A DNA stretch of 64,000 bases from Sinorhizobium sp. RAC02 (GTDB taxonomy: Bacteria > Pseudomonadota > Alphaproteobacteria > Rhizobiales > Rhizobiaceae), in the NCBI RefSeq assembly GCF_001713395.1, contig NZ_CP016451.1, forward strand, positions 186,001-250,000. Direction: 5' to 3'. This document shows, piece by piece, positions 26,518-34,794 of the stretch. Below the pieces are notes generated by a model. That model worked only from the letters and a program-made list of their open reading frames with translations, was not told the origin of the DNA and did not search any database. Each line of letters starts with the position of its first letter. Within the stretch, counting starts at the first letter, position 1. The position numbers and the translations under genes were made by a program.

Positions 26518-28020
26518 CTACCAGGCAAACTTCAGTTCCGCTCGGACGTAGTTGCTGTCACGGCCTCCGGCATTGCGAAGCGTCGAACCTACCTGGTAGT
26601 GAACTGCTTCTACCGAGCCTGTAAGATTTCGGTTGAACCTGTAGTCGGCCCTCAATTGAACATAGGCGCCCGTCCAAGGATTTCCCCCGCCTGCGGTCCC
26701 GGCAACCGGGACGCTCGGCAAGGTATAAACGGCGTCGTCCGTCGTCTGGCGCCAAAGCAGACCGACGCCTGCCAGTAAGGTCAGGTCATCCATCGGCTGA
26801 ACGGTGATCGAAGGCTTGACGTGGATGAGGTTGGCGTATCCGGTATGCCCGCCGAGCGAGAAATAGACTCCGTTTGGAAACAGCGGATTGAAGGTGCCAA
26901 GGGTGCCATCATCCGCATCCCGATCACCTGACGCCATGTCGAACTGCAGACCGATCCTGGGCGACCAGGTTACCCCTTCAAAGGTATAGCCGGTCCTCGC
27001 CCCCAAGGCCCATCCCACAATGTCGGCCGAACCGACCTGCCCGACCTGACCCATTGCTTCCGCGTCCCAGTCGAAACCGCCATGCGTCCCGGCCAACCGG
27101 ATATTGAGCACATGCCGTTCCTCCTCGCCCGATGCGGTCAGGAAATTCGCATTATTACGTTGGTAGAGCGCGTAATACGCGGAAGCCTCTGTCGTCGGGG
27201 ACAGTTGTCGCTCTACCCTGGCGCCGCTGAACCGCAGATCGCTGCTTGATTGATCATCGAAAGGGTCGTCATCCCGATACTGGACGGGCTAGCTGACAAG
27301 ACCATAGAAGCGCCATATCTCCGTTTCCCACCCGGCCCAGATCGCGTCGAACGACTGGCGGACATTCGGCCCGTCACGGGTCGAGACAAAACGTTCCAGG
27401 TCGAACGCGAAGTCCTGCCGACCGATCCTCGCAATAAACGTTCCCGCGTAAGTTTCCTGCGTATACCCCATGAATGCGAGGCGAAGGTCAAATCTGTTTG
27501 CATCGTTGGGGCCGACTGCCGTCTTGTCGAAGGCGCGCACATCTTCAAACTGCGTAAACAATTGCCAGTTTTCATTCAGGTGTAGGTCGATATGAAACTG
27601 CGCACGCTGCAACCCGTAAGCATCCGTTGGGTTCGCCGCTACGGTTCCGAACGCCGGCGCATCGCTGGTTTCAATGATTTCCCGTAGATTGAACCCTAAC
27701 GAAATATAGCTGTCGGGATTAGCGGGAAATAACGGGATGTATTTAAGGCGATCCAGCGGTTGCGTCCGCAGTTCTGCATCTGCGAGAGGCGACCAGTCCT
27801 CTTTCGAGCGGTCGGGTTTCATCACGGGCCGATCCGCCGCATTTGCATCGTCGTTGGCGAAGGCAAGCCCGTGCTCCATCTGAGAAAGGGTGATGAGAGC
27901 CAACGATAAAACAAGCCTCCTTGCCCAGTGCGTGAAGCCAGTTAGGTTCGGCTGTCGCCTCCTGCATCGGTCACCGGCGGCGTGCCATTGGGTACCTAGA
28001 TTTAAGTTGATTAATCCCAC
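26518..28020 (-). pseudogene. Alginate-export-type outer membrane porin with one in-frame TAG
   Basis: The frame is open from about 28020 to 26518 (501 codons) except for TAG at 27289-27291. It begins with a signal-like region (ARRLVLSLALITLSQMEHGLAFA) and then the beta-barrel start KYIPLFPANPDSYISLGFNL, QLFTQFEDVRAFDKT and FIARIGRQDFAF. After the TAG it continues with PVQYRDDDPFDDQSSSDLRF and ends AELKFAW, with a terminal aromatic residue as in outer membrane barrels. In relatives the position is often glutamine (CAG to TAG would be one change). The start is uncertain; several upstream codons could serve. It lies 109 bases downstream of the isochorismatase on the same strand. Confidence 0.75.
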
Positions 28021-28129
28021 GAGGATCGTTTTCGGTAGTTCGATGCGGTACTTTCGGAACGACGAGGATAGATGGATCGTCCGTAGTATTCCGGTGCCTC
28101 CATCGGTTTCCTCGATGTCCCGGCCATGA

Positions 28130-28789
28130 CTAAAGTCCTGCTGGGGCGTTCGTCACCGGTGTGTTAAGCAACTGCTGTTCCCACAAGTAGGCGATGCCGC
28201 TGCCAGCCATGTGAGATATCAGCACCTCGGTCAGTTCTTCGACATGCTGGGTGCGTGCCCAGTCCCGCTGCCATTCGCTAGCCAAGGCCATCCACGTCAT
28301 CATGTTGACGCCGGCTGCGATCATGCGCTGTATGGCGACCTGGTGAGACTCGACGGAGCTTCCCCCCGATGCGTCGGTGATGACGGTCACGTCCCAGCCT
28401 TCGCCAGCCGCCTGGATTGCAGGCATCGCAACACAGACTTCCGTCCAGAGGCCTGCGATGATGAGTTGCTTACGCCCGGTCGCCTTGACGAGATCCACCA
28501 CATTCTTGTCTTCCCACGTATTGATCCAAGTCCGGTCGATCACTTCCTGCCCCGGGAAGACATCGGTGATCTGCTTGAAAAGCTTACCGCCGCGATCGGC
28601 AATGACACTGGTAAGGATCGTCGGAACATCGAAGGCCTTGGCCACCTTGGCCAGCGCAGTCGTGTTGTTGACGACAGCCTGAGGATCATGACTATTAACG
28701 TTGGTCAGCTGATAAGGCTGATGGTCGATAAGGACGAGAACAGAATCTTCGGGACGAAGGAGAGAATCTAGGCCGTTACGAAAGGTCAT
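28130..28789 (-). CDS. Isochorismatase-family hydrolase (paralogue of the gene at 48127)
   Basis: Encodes 219 residues with the cysteine hydrolase layout: Asp in VLVLIDHQPYQL, a basic residue in the DRTWINTWEDKN region, and the catalytic Cys in GLWTEVCVAMPA, preceded by a cis-peptide site. It belongs to the YcaC-like subgroup, which lacks isochorismatase activity proper and probably hydrolyses amides or similar bonds. The tail IAYLWEQQLLNT is nearly identical in the copy at 48127. It is divergent from the LysR gene at 28929. The porin lies downstream on the same strand. Confidence 0.88.
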   Translation of the reverse strand: MTFRNGLDSLLRPEDSVLVLIDHQPYQLTNVNSHDPQAVVNNTTALAKVAKAFDVPTILTSVIADRGGKLFKQITDVFPGQEVIDRTWINTWEDKNVVDLVKATGRKQLIIAGLWTEVCVAMPAIQAAGEGWDVTVITDASGGSSVESHQVAIQRMIAAGVNMMTWMALASEWQRDWARTQHVEELTEVLISHMAGSGIAYLWEQQLLNTPVTNAPAGL

Positions 28790-28928
28790 GGATACATCCT
28801 GTATTGCAGGTTAATAAAGCTTCGTTCGAGGGCGTTCGGAAAGCCATCCGCTACGAACGTGCCATTCTCTCTTGTGGCCCGGTAGTCCTCGGTTGTGTCA
28901 TGCTGTGTTGCAGGAAGGGGAACGCGAA
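28790..28928. promoter_or_regulatory. Divergent promoter region with LysR leader motif
   Basis: 139 bases between the isochorismatase (minus) and LysR (plus) starts. At 28903-28924 lies the leader motif TGTGTYGCANNAARRGGAAC (here TGTGTTGCAGGAAGGGGAAC) just ahead of the TTG start of LysR. The distance from the motif to the isochorismatase start is 114 bases. The same spacing recurs at three other loci. Confidence 0.6.
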
Positions 28929-29855
28929 TTGCAAATTGAGGATCTGAGGATATTCGTCGAGGTTGCTGATGCGGGAGGGGTGTCATCAGCAGCGGCGCGG
29001 CTGGGCATTTCCAAGTCGATGGTCAGCCGACGGATTACCCAGCTCGAGGCGGAACTTGGCGCACAGTTACTGGCAAGGACGACCCGTGGTATAGCGCTGA
29101 CAGAAGCAGGTGCTACATTCAGGGAGTACGCGGCCCGGATTTCTGCCGAACTGGATGTGGCGCGGGAAACGATCCTGCCTGCCGGTGAGCTTCGAGGTCG
29201 CATGCGCGTAGCCGCACCACTATCATTTGGCCCGACGCATTTTGCTCCGGTCCTCGCCCAGATGGCGCGCCGATACTCGGAACTCCATATCAGTTCGTCC
29301 TACACCGACCGCTTTGTAGATCTCGTAGGAGAAGGTTTCGACTGTGCAATTCGGGTAGGGTATTTGCAAGATTCGAATCTCATCGCAAGACGTGTCGGGC
29401 CGCTGTATGGTAGATTCGTTGCGAGTCCAGCCTACATCCAGGCGTACGGCGCTCCCGAACGACCGGAAGATCTTGTGAATCACCAGATCGTGATGCGGGA
29501 AGCCGAGACTTGGCAATTCATGGATGGCGAAAGAGTCGTCACGCTGCGCCCTCAGGGACGCTTTGTAGCCGACAACGCGGTATCACTGATGGCAGCTGCT
29601 CTCGAGGGCCTCGGGGTGGCCCGTCTGCCGGAACCGCTTGTAGCGGATCATATCTCGTCGGGCGCACTGGTGCCAGTCATCACGGGTTATCCAATCCCAC
29701 CAGCCGGCATCTTTGTCGTAAGGCCACCTGGCCAGTATTCATCCCGAAAAGTGAGAGTCCTCACGGACATGCTCATCGAATGTTTTGGCAACCCGCCTGT
29801 TGGCGATGGCGCGCTGAACGTCAGCAGAGAAGACGACCCAACGGCGCAAGGCTAG
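28929..29855 (+). CDS. LysR-family transcriptional regulator, SKSMVSR subgroup
   Basis: Encodes 308 residues from a TTG at 28929 behind AGGAAGGGG. The N-terminus is LQIEDLRIFVEVADAGGVSS, with recognition helix LGISKSMVSRRI. The effector domain carries LSFGPTHFAPVLAQMARR and LVGEGFDCAIRVGYLQDSN. An upstream ATG would put the ribosome site inside the protein, so the TTG is preferred, as in the sister gene at 45076. It is divergent from, and likely controls, the isochorismatase gene. Confidence 0.87.
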   Translation: MQIEDLRIFVEVADAGGVSSAAARLGISKSMVSRRITQLEAELGAQLLARTTRGIALTEAGATFREYAARISAELDVARETILPAGELRGRMRVAAPLSFGPTHFAPVLAQMARRYSELHISSSYTDRFVDLVGEGFDCAIRVGYLQDSNLIARRVGPLYGRFVASPAYIQAYGAPERPEDLVNHQIVMREAETWQFMDGERVVTLRPQGRFVADNAVSLMAAALEGLGVARLPEPLVADHISSGALVPVITGYPIPPAGIFVVRPPGQYSSRKVRVLTDMLIECFGNPPVGDGALNVSREDDPTAQG

Positions 29856-30336
29856 TGTAAAAAATTCGAAGTCGACCGGTTCGCTTCCGGTTGCTGGTCC
29901 AGCGTGTGATTTGCGGCGTCAACATCGTCGCGTATTAGCAGAGCCAGTGATGGGGAGCGGCTCCGTCAGGGTTTCCGAGGGTTCCTCGTTGAGAGTATCC
30001 CTCCTGAACTGGTGCCACGGGTATTCCCGGATCTTGATGACCCTGACCACTTGCCATAGGAAAATCCGTCGGCGTACGGCGATAGGCGTCGTCGTAGCCT
30101 CTGCAGTGGGCATCGACGCCAACTGATGTCGTCGGAGATGATGCCGAAGTCAGATTCCAGGAACTCCTGAAGTAAGTTCGCGATCACGGCCTGCGTACCT
30201 TGCCCAAGCTGATCGACGACATACGACAGGCTGGACACGACCACGTCGGACTACACGAAGACCGCTGTCCGACGAGATCGAAATCCAGTTGCCCTACTCA
30301 CCTGTGTGCGCTTATCTGGTGTTACGCACACCGGAG
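29856..30336. other. Stretch without a supported gene
   Basis: About 480 bases between convergent genes. A minus-strand frame at 29966-30244 has a weak likeness to molybdopterin-subunit sequence (GQGTQAVIANLLQEF) but is too short and too mixed to call. Confidence 0.45.
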
Positions 30337-30771
30337 TTACCGGGGGAGTGGGTTCGTCGTCGCGAACGAGTAGCGCGCGATCTTCCACGTGCCGTCATCG
30401 CCTTGATGGAAGATGAACAGTTCGTGGTTAGCGTCGGGTACGCGTTGTTTGATTGCGTTTACGGTGACGTGCCCGTTCGAACTCGTCCTGACGAACGCCC
30501 ATTTCGGAGCGACTTGCACAATCTCCTCGACCGTCAACTCGGTGTCGAAGGTAATCATCTGAAAGATGCCGCTGTAAGCAGCCCGGATTGCATCGTCGCC
30601 GACCGCCGAAGGGCTGTTAGGAGCCATGAAGACGCCGTCGGCATCGAATACAGTTAGCACCGTGTCAGTATCCGAGGCGTTAAGGGCCGCCTCGTAGGTC
30701 TGCAATACCTTCTCGATGTCAGCCTGGACTACATCAGCGGTTTTGCCTGCGGATTTCGCGAGAAATTTCAT
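30337..30771 (-). CDS. SnoaL-like protein of the SgcJ/EcaC type
   Basis: Encodes 144 residues from the ATG at 30769-30771. It has an NTF2-like cone fold: helix VLQTYEAALNASDTDTVLTVF followed by DADGVFMAPNSPSAVGDDAI and the strand pair ELTVEEIVQVAPKWAFVRTS and HELFIFHQGDDGTWKIARYSF. The SgcJ/EcaC family contains small, mostly uncharacterised proteins, some from polyketide clusters. It is cytoplasmic here. It stands alone between the amidohydrolase and a non-coding stretch. Confidence 0.82.
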   Translation of the reverse strand: MKFLAKSAGKTADVVQADIEKVLQTYEAALNASDTDTVLTVFDADGVFMAPNSPSAVGDDAIRAAYSGIFQMITFDTELTVEEIVQVAPKWAFVRTSSNGHVTVNAIKQRVPDANHELFIFHQGDDGTWKIARYSFATTNPLPR

Positions 30772-30987
30772 AAACCTGCATCTCTTTCTTGTTTCAATTG
30801 GTTGTTTTGGGCTTTGTATAGCTTCCGGTTTTGCGGGTAATAAGAGGGTCTTGAAGCTGTCGCCGTTCCCGAACGCCGCACGCCGTCGTGGCAATAGGTT
30901 AGCGGCACGCAGCCGCGGCGACTTGCCCCGGCCGCGCTAATTTCGCTTTTTGTGAGACAAAGCAGAGGAAGAACCTGACCGCTAAGT

Positions 30988-32796
30988 TCATTTCGCCTCG
31001 TAGTAGCTGCCAAAGTATTTAATGGGCGACCAAGCAGGAAGAATCTCAGGCAGTTTCGGTGATAGATCGCTATAATCCTGCGCACCGAACACTACCTTGC
31101 CGTCCATGATAGTCAGAACAGAAGAAACCAATTTGATCTGATCTTCCGGCACGGCGAAATAGTCCCGGTCGAGCACAACGAAGTCCGCGAGATTGCCCGG
31201 CGCAATTAATCCCATTTCGGATTCGGTATCCATGAACCATGCTGCGCCTCTGGTGAACAGTTTCAGCGCTTCGGCGCGGGAAAGACGATTGTCCTTGGCC
31301 AGAACTTCGGATCCCGACACGGACTTCCCGGATACCATCCAGCTGATGCCAACCCAGGGGTTGAACGTGGCTGCACGGAAGGCGTCGGTGCTCATAGCCA
31401 GCGGAATGCCGCTATCCACGAGCTTGCGCAGACGCGGGGTCTGCAAAGCTACCTCGCGACCATGGCTCTTGATGAACGCGTCACCGTGCAGCGCCATTTT
31501 CGCATCAAGGGCGATACCGCCGCCCAGCTTTTTGACCCTTTCGATATTCTCCGGAGTAATGGTCTCAGCGTGTTCGAGGCTCCATTTCAGACCATCCAGC
31601 GGGATCTCTTCGTTCAACTTTTCCAGAGCGTCGAGAAAGGGTGTGATGTTCTCATTGTAGCTGATGTGTTCGCGGAATGGGATGCGTTGTTGGACCAGCT
31701 TCCGTACATCCTGCTCAACCAGCTGTCGCATCTTTTCAGGCTCGATGACGATCGCCGGACGATCGAAGTTCTCGTGATCGTGCACTTCCGCCTGCAAGAC
31801 CTCCCCGGCCCCTCGATATTCATGGCCATGTGCAAGGGCAGGATGCAGGTTCTGCCCGGTGCTGATCGGCGCTGTCTTCGTGATCGCTTCGAGCTGCGCG
31901 TCCACCATGTTCATCGGCTTGCTGCCGTCGCCAAGTTGTAGGACGATAAAGGGCATGCGCACGTTGAGAAGGTTGTCCCGTGCAAGCACGTCCACCGTCG
32001 CCTGCGGCTTGGGGTATCCCCACCGGCTGCCCGCATCGATGATGGAGGTCACCCCGAAACGGTTCAAACCGTGAATGCTGTAGATCAACGAACTCACTTC
32101 TTCGTCGAATGTAAGCTGTGGCACCATGGTTTCGAGGGCGACAAAGGTCCAGGTGTTTCCGTAGACAACACCAGTATACTGTCCGTGGCTATCCTTTTCA
32201 AACTCGGTATCCGGCAATTTGGGAAACCGATCGGTCCCCACGCCAAGGACCTCCATAGCGCGCTTGTTTAAAAAGGCGTGGTTGTAGGCATATTGAACAA
32301 TCAACGGACGATTAGGCACAGCCCTTTGCAATTCATCCGGCGTGGGAAGGCGGTTTTCCTCAAATTGATAGGGAGACCAGCCTCCGATCACTTTGACCCA
32401 TTGTCCATCCGGTGTGCGTTCGGCCTGCTCGCTCAGCATAGTCAACGCCTCACCCAGCCTCGGCACGCCGTCCCACCGTATGTTGTAATTATAGCCGCTG
32501 TCGTTGAGGACGTGTGTATGAGCATCGCTGATGCCGGGAATGACCCTTCGGCTGCGCGCGTCAATCACCTTGGTCGCTGAATTCTTCAGACTGAGAATTT
32601 CCGCATCAGAGCCGACGGAATAGATGCGCCCCTTCGTAACGGCGAGAGCCGAAGCTTCGGGCTGCGCACGGTTGCCGGTGAATATCTTTGCGTTGAAAAC
32701 GATCAGATCAGCGCCGGGCTGGTGCTGGGTCGTTTGTGCTTGAACGGAGGAAAAAGATGAAACCGTCACAAATGCGATAAGTATTTTTCTGATCAT
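30988..32796 (-). CDS. Exported YtcJ-type amidohydrolase
   Basis: Encodes 602 residues from an ATG at 32794-32796 behind AGAGGG. A signal peptide covers residues 1-21 (ending SVQA). It has the amidohydrolase metal motif ISDAHTHVLND, a carboxylated-lysine-type barrel, EHAETITPENIERVKKLGG and STDAFRAATFNPW, and a C-terminal composite beta-sandwich that ends GLIAPGNLADFVVLDRDYFA. YtcJ-type enzymes hydrolyse amide or carbamate bonds with one or two metals. Export implies an extracytoplasmic substrate. It lies directly downstream of an isochorismatase vestige, in the place the porin occupies beside the intact isochorismatase. Confidence 0.85.
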   Translation of the reverse strand: MIRKILIAFVTVSSFSSVQAQTTQHQPGADLIVFNAKIFTGNRAQPEASALAVTKGRIYSVGSDAEILSLKNSATKVIDARSRRVIPGISDAHTHVLNDSGYNYNIRWDGVPRLGEALTMLSEQAERTPDGQWVKVIGGWSPYQFEENRLPTPDELQRAVPNRPLIVQYAYNHAFLNKRAMEVLGVGTDRFPKLPDTEFEKDSHGQYTGVVYGNTWTFVALETMVPQLTFDEEVSSLIYSIHGLNRFGVTSIIDAGSRWGYPKPQATVDVLARDNLLNVRMPFIVLQLGDGSKPMNMVDAQLEAITKTAPISTGQNLHPALAHGHEYRGAGEVLQAEVHDHENFDRPAIVIEPEKMRQLVEQDVRKLVQQRIPFREHISYNENITPFLDALEKLNEEIPLDGLKWSLEHAETITPENIERVKKLGGGIALDAKMALHGDAFIKSHGREVALQTPRLRKLVDSGIPLAMSTDAFRAATFNPWVGISWMVSGKSVSGSEVLAKDNRLSRAEALKLFTRGAAWFMDTESEMGLIAPGNLADFVVLDRDYFAVPEDQIKLVSSVLTIMDGKVVFGAQDYSDLSPKLPEILPAWSPIKYFGSYYEAK

Positions 32797-32863
32797 TTTG
32801 CCCTCTAGTGGCTGAGTTTTACAAGGTACGGTCAAGCGGAAGCAGGCGCCTTTCAGCGTGCAC

Positions 32864-32902
32864 CGGGCTAAGAAGTGAGGCGAGGGAGTTACGGAAGGTC
32901 AT
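32864..32902 (-). pseudogene. Vestige of a third isochorismatase gene (first 13 codons)
   Basis: Reads MTFRNSLASLLSP from an ATG at 32900-32902, against MTFRNGLDSLLRP and MSFRNGIDSLLRP at the starts of the genes at 28789 and 48789. The similarity then ends abruptly. The upstream bases (ATTTAATACATCCT) also match the start region of the intact gene. The body of the enzyme has been deleted, and the amidohydrolase follows. Confidence 0.65.
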
Positions 32903-33022
32903 TTAATACATCCTCTGTTGGCTTTTCGTCGAAGAACGTCGCGAAGAGCCCCTTTTGAGAAATCCAGCCGCGTTGAGCGTGTCATGCCCCTTAGGTGCCT
33001 GGTAGCCCTCGTTCGTGCGACG

Positions 33023-33044
33023 CTGTGTTGCATGAAGAGGAACG
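33023..33044 (+). promoter_or_regulatory. LysR leader motif without a following regulator
   Basis: TGTGTTGCATGAAGAGGAAC, followed by GCAAATTA, lines up with the leader and TTG start of the LysR gene at 28929 (TGTGTTGCAGGAAGGGGAAC, then GCGAATTG). Here the start codon is replaced and no LysR follows. It is 121 bases from the isochorismatase vestige, the usual spacing. Confidence 0.6.
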
Positions 33045-33307
33045 CAAATTATTCTGTACGCCCGCCCGATAGCGAGGGCGCGATGAGCCTCGGCAAGAAA
33101 ATAACGATCGGTGTTAGAGCAGCGTCAATATTTCGAGGTCGGCACGGGTCAGGAAAAGATGCAGTATGCGCGACCTCCGCCTTATCTGCGTTTCATCTAT
33201 CATGACATTGCGACTGGTTCGGCCCATCAAGGACTCCGCCGAATTTTGAGGCACCATTTGATTCGATTGCCTTCCGGCTCAAGCCGCGACATGGCTGATC
33301 GGCGTGT

Positions 33308-33329
33308 CGTTCCCCTTTGTGCAACACAG
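33308..33329 (-). promoter_or_regulatory. LysR leader motif, opposite strand
   Basis: On the minus strand it reads TGTGTTGCACAAAGGGGAAC. It differs from the copy at 43524-43545 at only two positions, and the shared sequence extends a few bases further (GAAAC before the motif). No regulator follows it. It lies 388 bases upstream of the nitroreductase start. Confidence 0.6.
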
Positions 33330-33716
33330 TTTCGCGCTTGCGGAGACTACCTTGATCGAAACTGCAACGCTAAACTTGCTGCTGAAACCACTTTCAGGAG
33401 ACGATATAAAGGTGAAATTGGCCGACCACCTGAGTTATGACAGAATGCCTCGGAACCGGCTTAACCGTTGAAGCAGTGGTTCGTGTGACTGTTCCGGCTC
33501 GGCGTTAGCTTTTTCCTGCGCCTAATCGCTGCGGTGGGGGTCATCGGTCTCCCGGCGTTTGGGCGCTTTACAGAGGCTGGGACCGTGGTTTTTCTTGCGG
33601 CCCCAGCACGAACGGCTGACACGCGGACTATCGCTGCTCAACGGGGCTAACTGGTCCATGCTGCGAAGCGCTTCAAAAACCGTGCTTACCTTAAACAGAT
33701 CCCAGAGAGGACAATC

Positions 33717-34316
33717 ATGACGACCAGCAACAGTCGCGAGTCGGAGTATCCGATCGCCCCACTTTTTCTTGATCGCTGGTCTCCCCGCGCCTTCAGCAAT
33801 GAAACGATGCCGGAGAAGGATCTGCTGACGATCCTTGAGGCCGGTCACTGGGCGCCCTCCTCGTTTAACCATCAGCCTTGGCGATTTGTCTACGCGATGC
33901 GTGGTTCAGATTACTGGGACAATTTCCTCGGCCTGCTGATCGAGTTCAACCAGAGTTGGGTGAAGTCCGCTGCCGCTCTGTTCTTCGTCACTTCTCGCAC
34001 TCATTCGGGCGAGCTGGGCTCTGCAGACCAGAAGCCGATTTACAGCCACTCCTTCGACGCAGGTGCGGCTTGGGCGTCCATAGCATTGCAGGCTCATCTG
34101 TCGGGCTATGAAGCGCATGGCATGACCGGCGTTAATTTCGACAAGGCGCCTGAGGTCCTCGGGATCCCAAATGGTTTCCGCGTCGAATGCGCAGTCGCCA
34201 TCGGCAAGATCGGCGACAAAAACCAGCTGCCCAAGGGGATCCGCGAACGCGAAGTGCCAAGCTCGCGCAAACCGCTTTCAGATGTGGCATTCAACGGGAT
34301 TTTTATTGTGAAGTAG
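33717..34316 (+). CDS. Nitroreductase-family protein
   Basis: Encodes 199 residues behind GAGAGGAC. It has the FMN-binding landmarks LDRWSPRAFSNETM at the N-terminus, EAGHWAPSSFNHQPWRFVYA (substrate/FMN loop) and the C-terminal GYEAHGMTGVNFDKAPEVLG followed by GFRVECAVAIGKIGD. These enzymes reduce nitro groups, quinones or other acceptors with NAD(P)H as soluble homodimers. The regulator is unknown; a leader scar of the LysR module lies upstream. Confidence 0.88.
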   Translation: MTTSNSRESEYPIAPLFLDRWSPRAFSNETMPEKDLLTILEAGHWAPSSFNHQPWRFVYAMRGSDYWDNFLGLLIEFNQSWVKSAAALFFVTSRTHSGELGSADQKPIYSHSFDAGAAWASIALQAHLSGYEAHGMTGVNFDKAPEVLGIPNGFRVECAVAIGKIGDKNQLPKGIREREVPSSRKPLSDVAFNGIFIVK

Positions 34317-34639
34317 GGCAAAGGTCTTCCTGTCTCCCTCGGGCAGGCAGGGGGGCCTAAAGGAGTCGGATGAGGAGAGCGGAGCTGCCGTAGCCATGGC
34401 CGTTCGGATCAGACCTGGATCGCAACAACATGGAACCAGTACGCAACCGACCTCGCAAAACTGATCGCCTCGCTCGACGTTTGCGATCTCATTCACTTGG
34501 GTCCTTGACCGGCGGAAGTGAAGCCGCGCATTACATCGGCAGGGAACCACTGGCAGAACGATATCTGCAAAACAGTGTCGCCCAGCGCGGAACGCATAAA
34601 ACCTTGTTATGCGCGACGGCAGGTGATAGCGCTTTGAAC
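34317..34639. other. Non-coding stretch between the nitroreductase and the MetRS leader
   Basis: About 320 bases. A short hairpin (CCTGTC..GGCAGG, about 34331-34349) follows the nitroreductase stop and could terminate it. The promoter of the leader-MetRS transcript should lie in the second half. No gene is supported. Confidence 0.4.
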
Positions 34640-34687
34640 ATGCATACTAATCCGATCAACGTCACGATGATGATGCTGCGCTCGTAG
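34640..34687 (+). CDS. Leader peptide with three consecutive Met codons
   Basis: The 15-residue reading frame MHTNPINVTMMMLRS starts at ATG 34640 and ends at TAG 34685-34687. It contains three adjacent ATG codons at 34667-34675, 35 bases before a hairpin-plus-T-run and 120 bases before the methionyl-tRNA synthetase gene. An AGGTGA lies about 13 bases ahead of the start, a weak ribosome site. The peptide has no plausible function of its own. The position, length and run of Met codons are those of an amino-acid attenuation leader that senses charged tRNA-Met. Confidence 0.6.
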   Translation: MHTNPINVTMMMLRS

Positions 34688-34690
34688 CGT

Positions 34691-34746
34691 GGCGGGTTTC
34701 GTGCGTGTTCGGTGCACCAGAGACCGCCCTTAGAGGCGGTTTTTCT
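34691..34746 (+). terminator. Attenuator-like terminator with possible antiterminator arm
   Basis: The hairpin ACCGCC (34723-34728) / GGCGGT (34735-34740) is followed by TTTTCTTT, a rho-independent terminator. Upstream, GGCGGGTTT (34691-34699) can pair with AGACCGCC (34721-34728) through GGCGG and three T pairs around a bulged G, which would block the terminator. A ribosome stalled on the Met codons leaves 34691-34699 free. A ribosome at the leader stop covers it. Confidence 0.6.
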
Positions 34747-34794
34747 TTGCTAATCGCCTCCAAGGCCTTTTCCAGCTTTTGAGAGGATACTCCA

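Larger units (their letters stand above)
32903..33716. other. Gene-poor region carrying two regulator-leader scars
   Basis: About 815 bases with no supported gene. Two opposed copies of the LysR leader motif (33023-33044 and 33308-33329) flank 263 bases of anonymous sequence. No LysR coding sequence follows either copy. The remaining 390 bases up to the nitroreductase hold nothing I can identify except its upstream region. Confidence 0.5.

Noticed and set aside
29966..30244. Possible fragment of a xanthine-dehydrogenase-type molybdopterin subunit (GQGTQAVIANLLQEF)
   Set aside because: The likeness covers fewer than 30 residues and the rest of the frame is unlike any oxidase. Chance similarity is possible.
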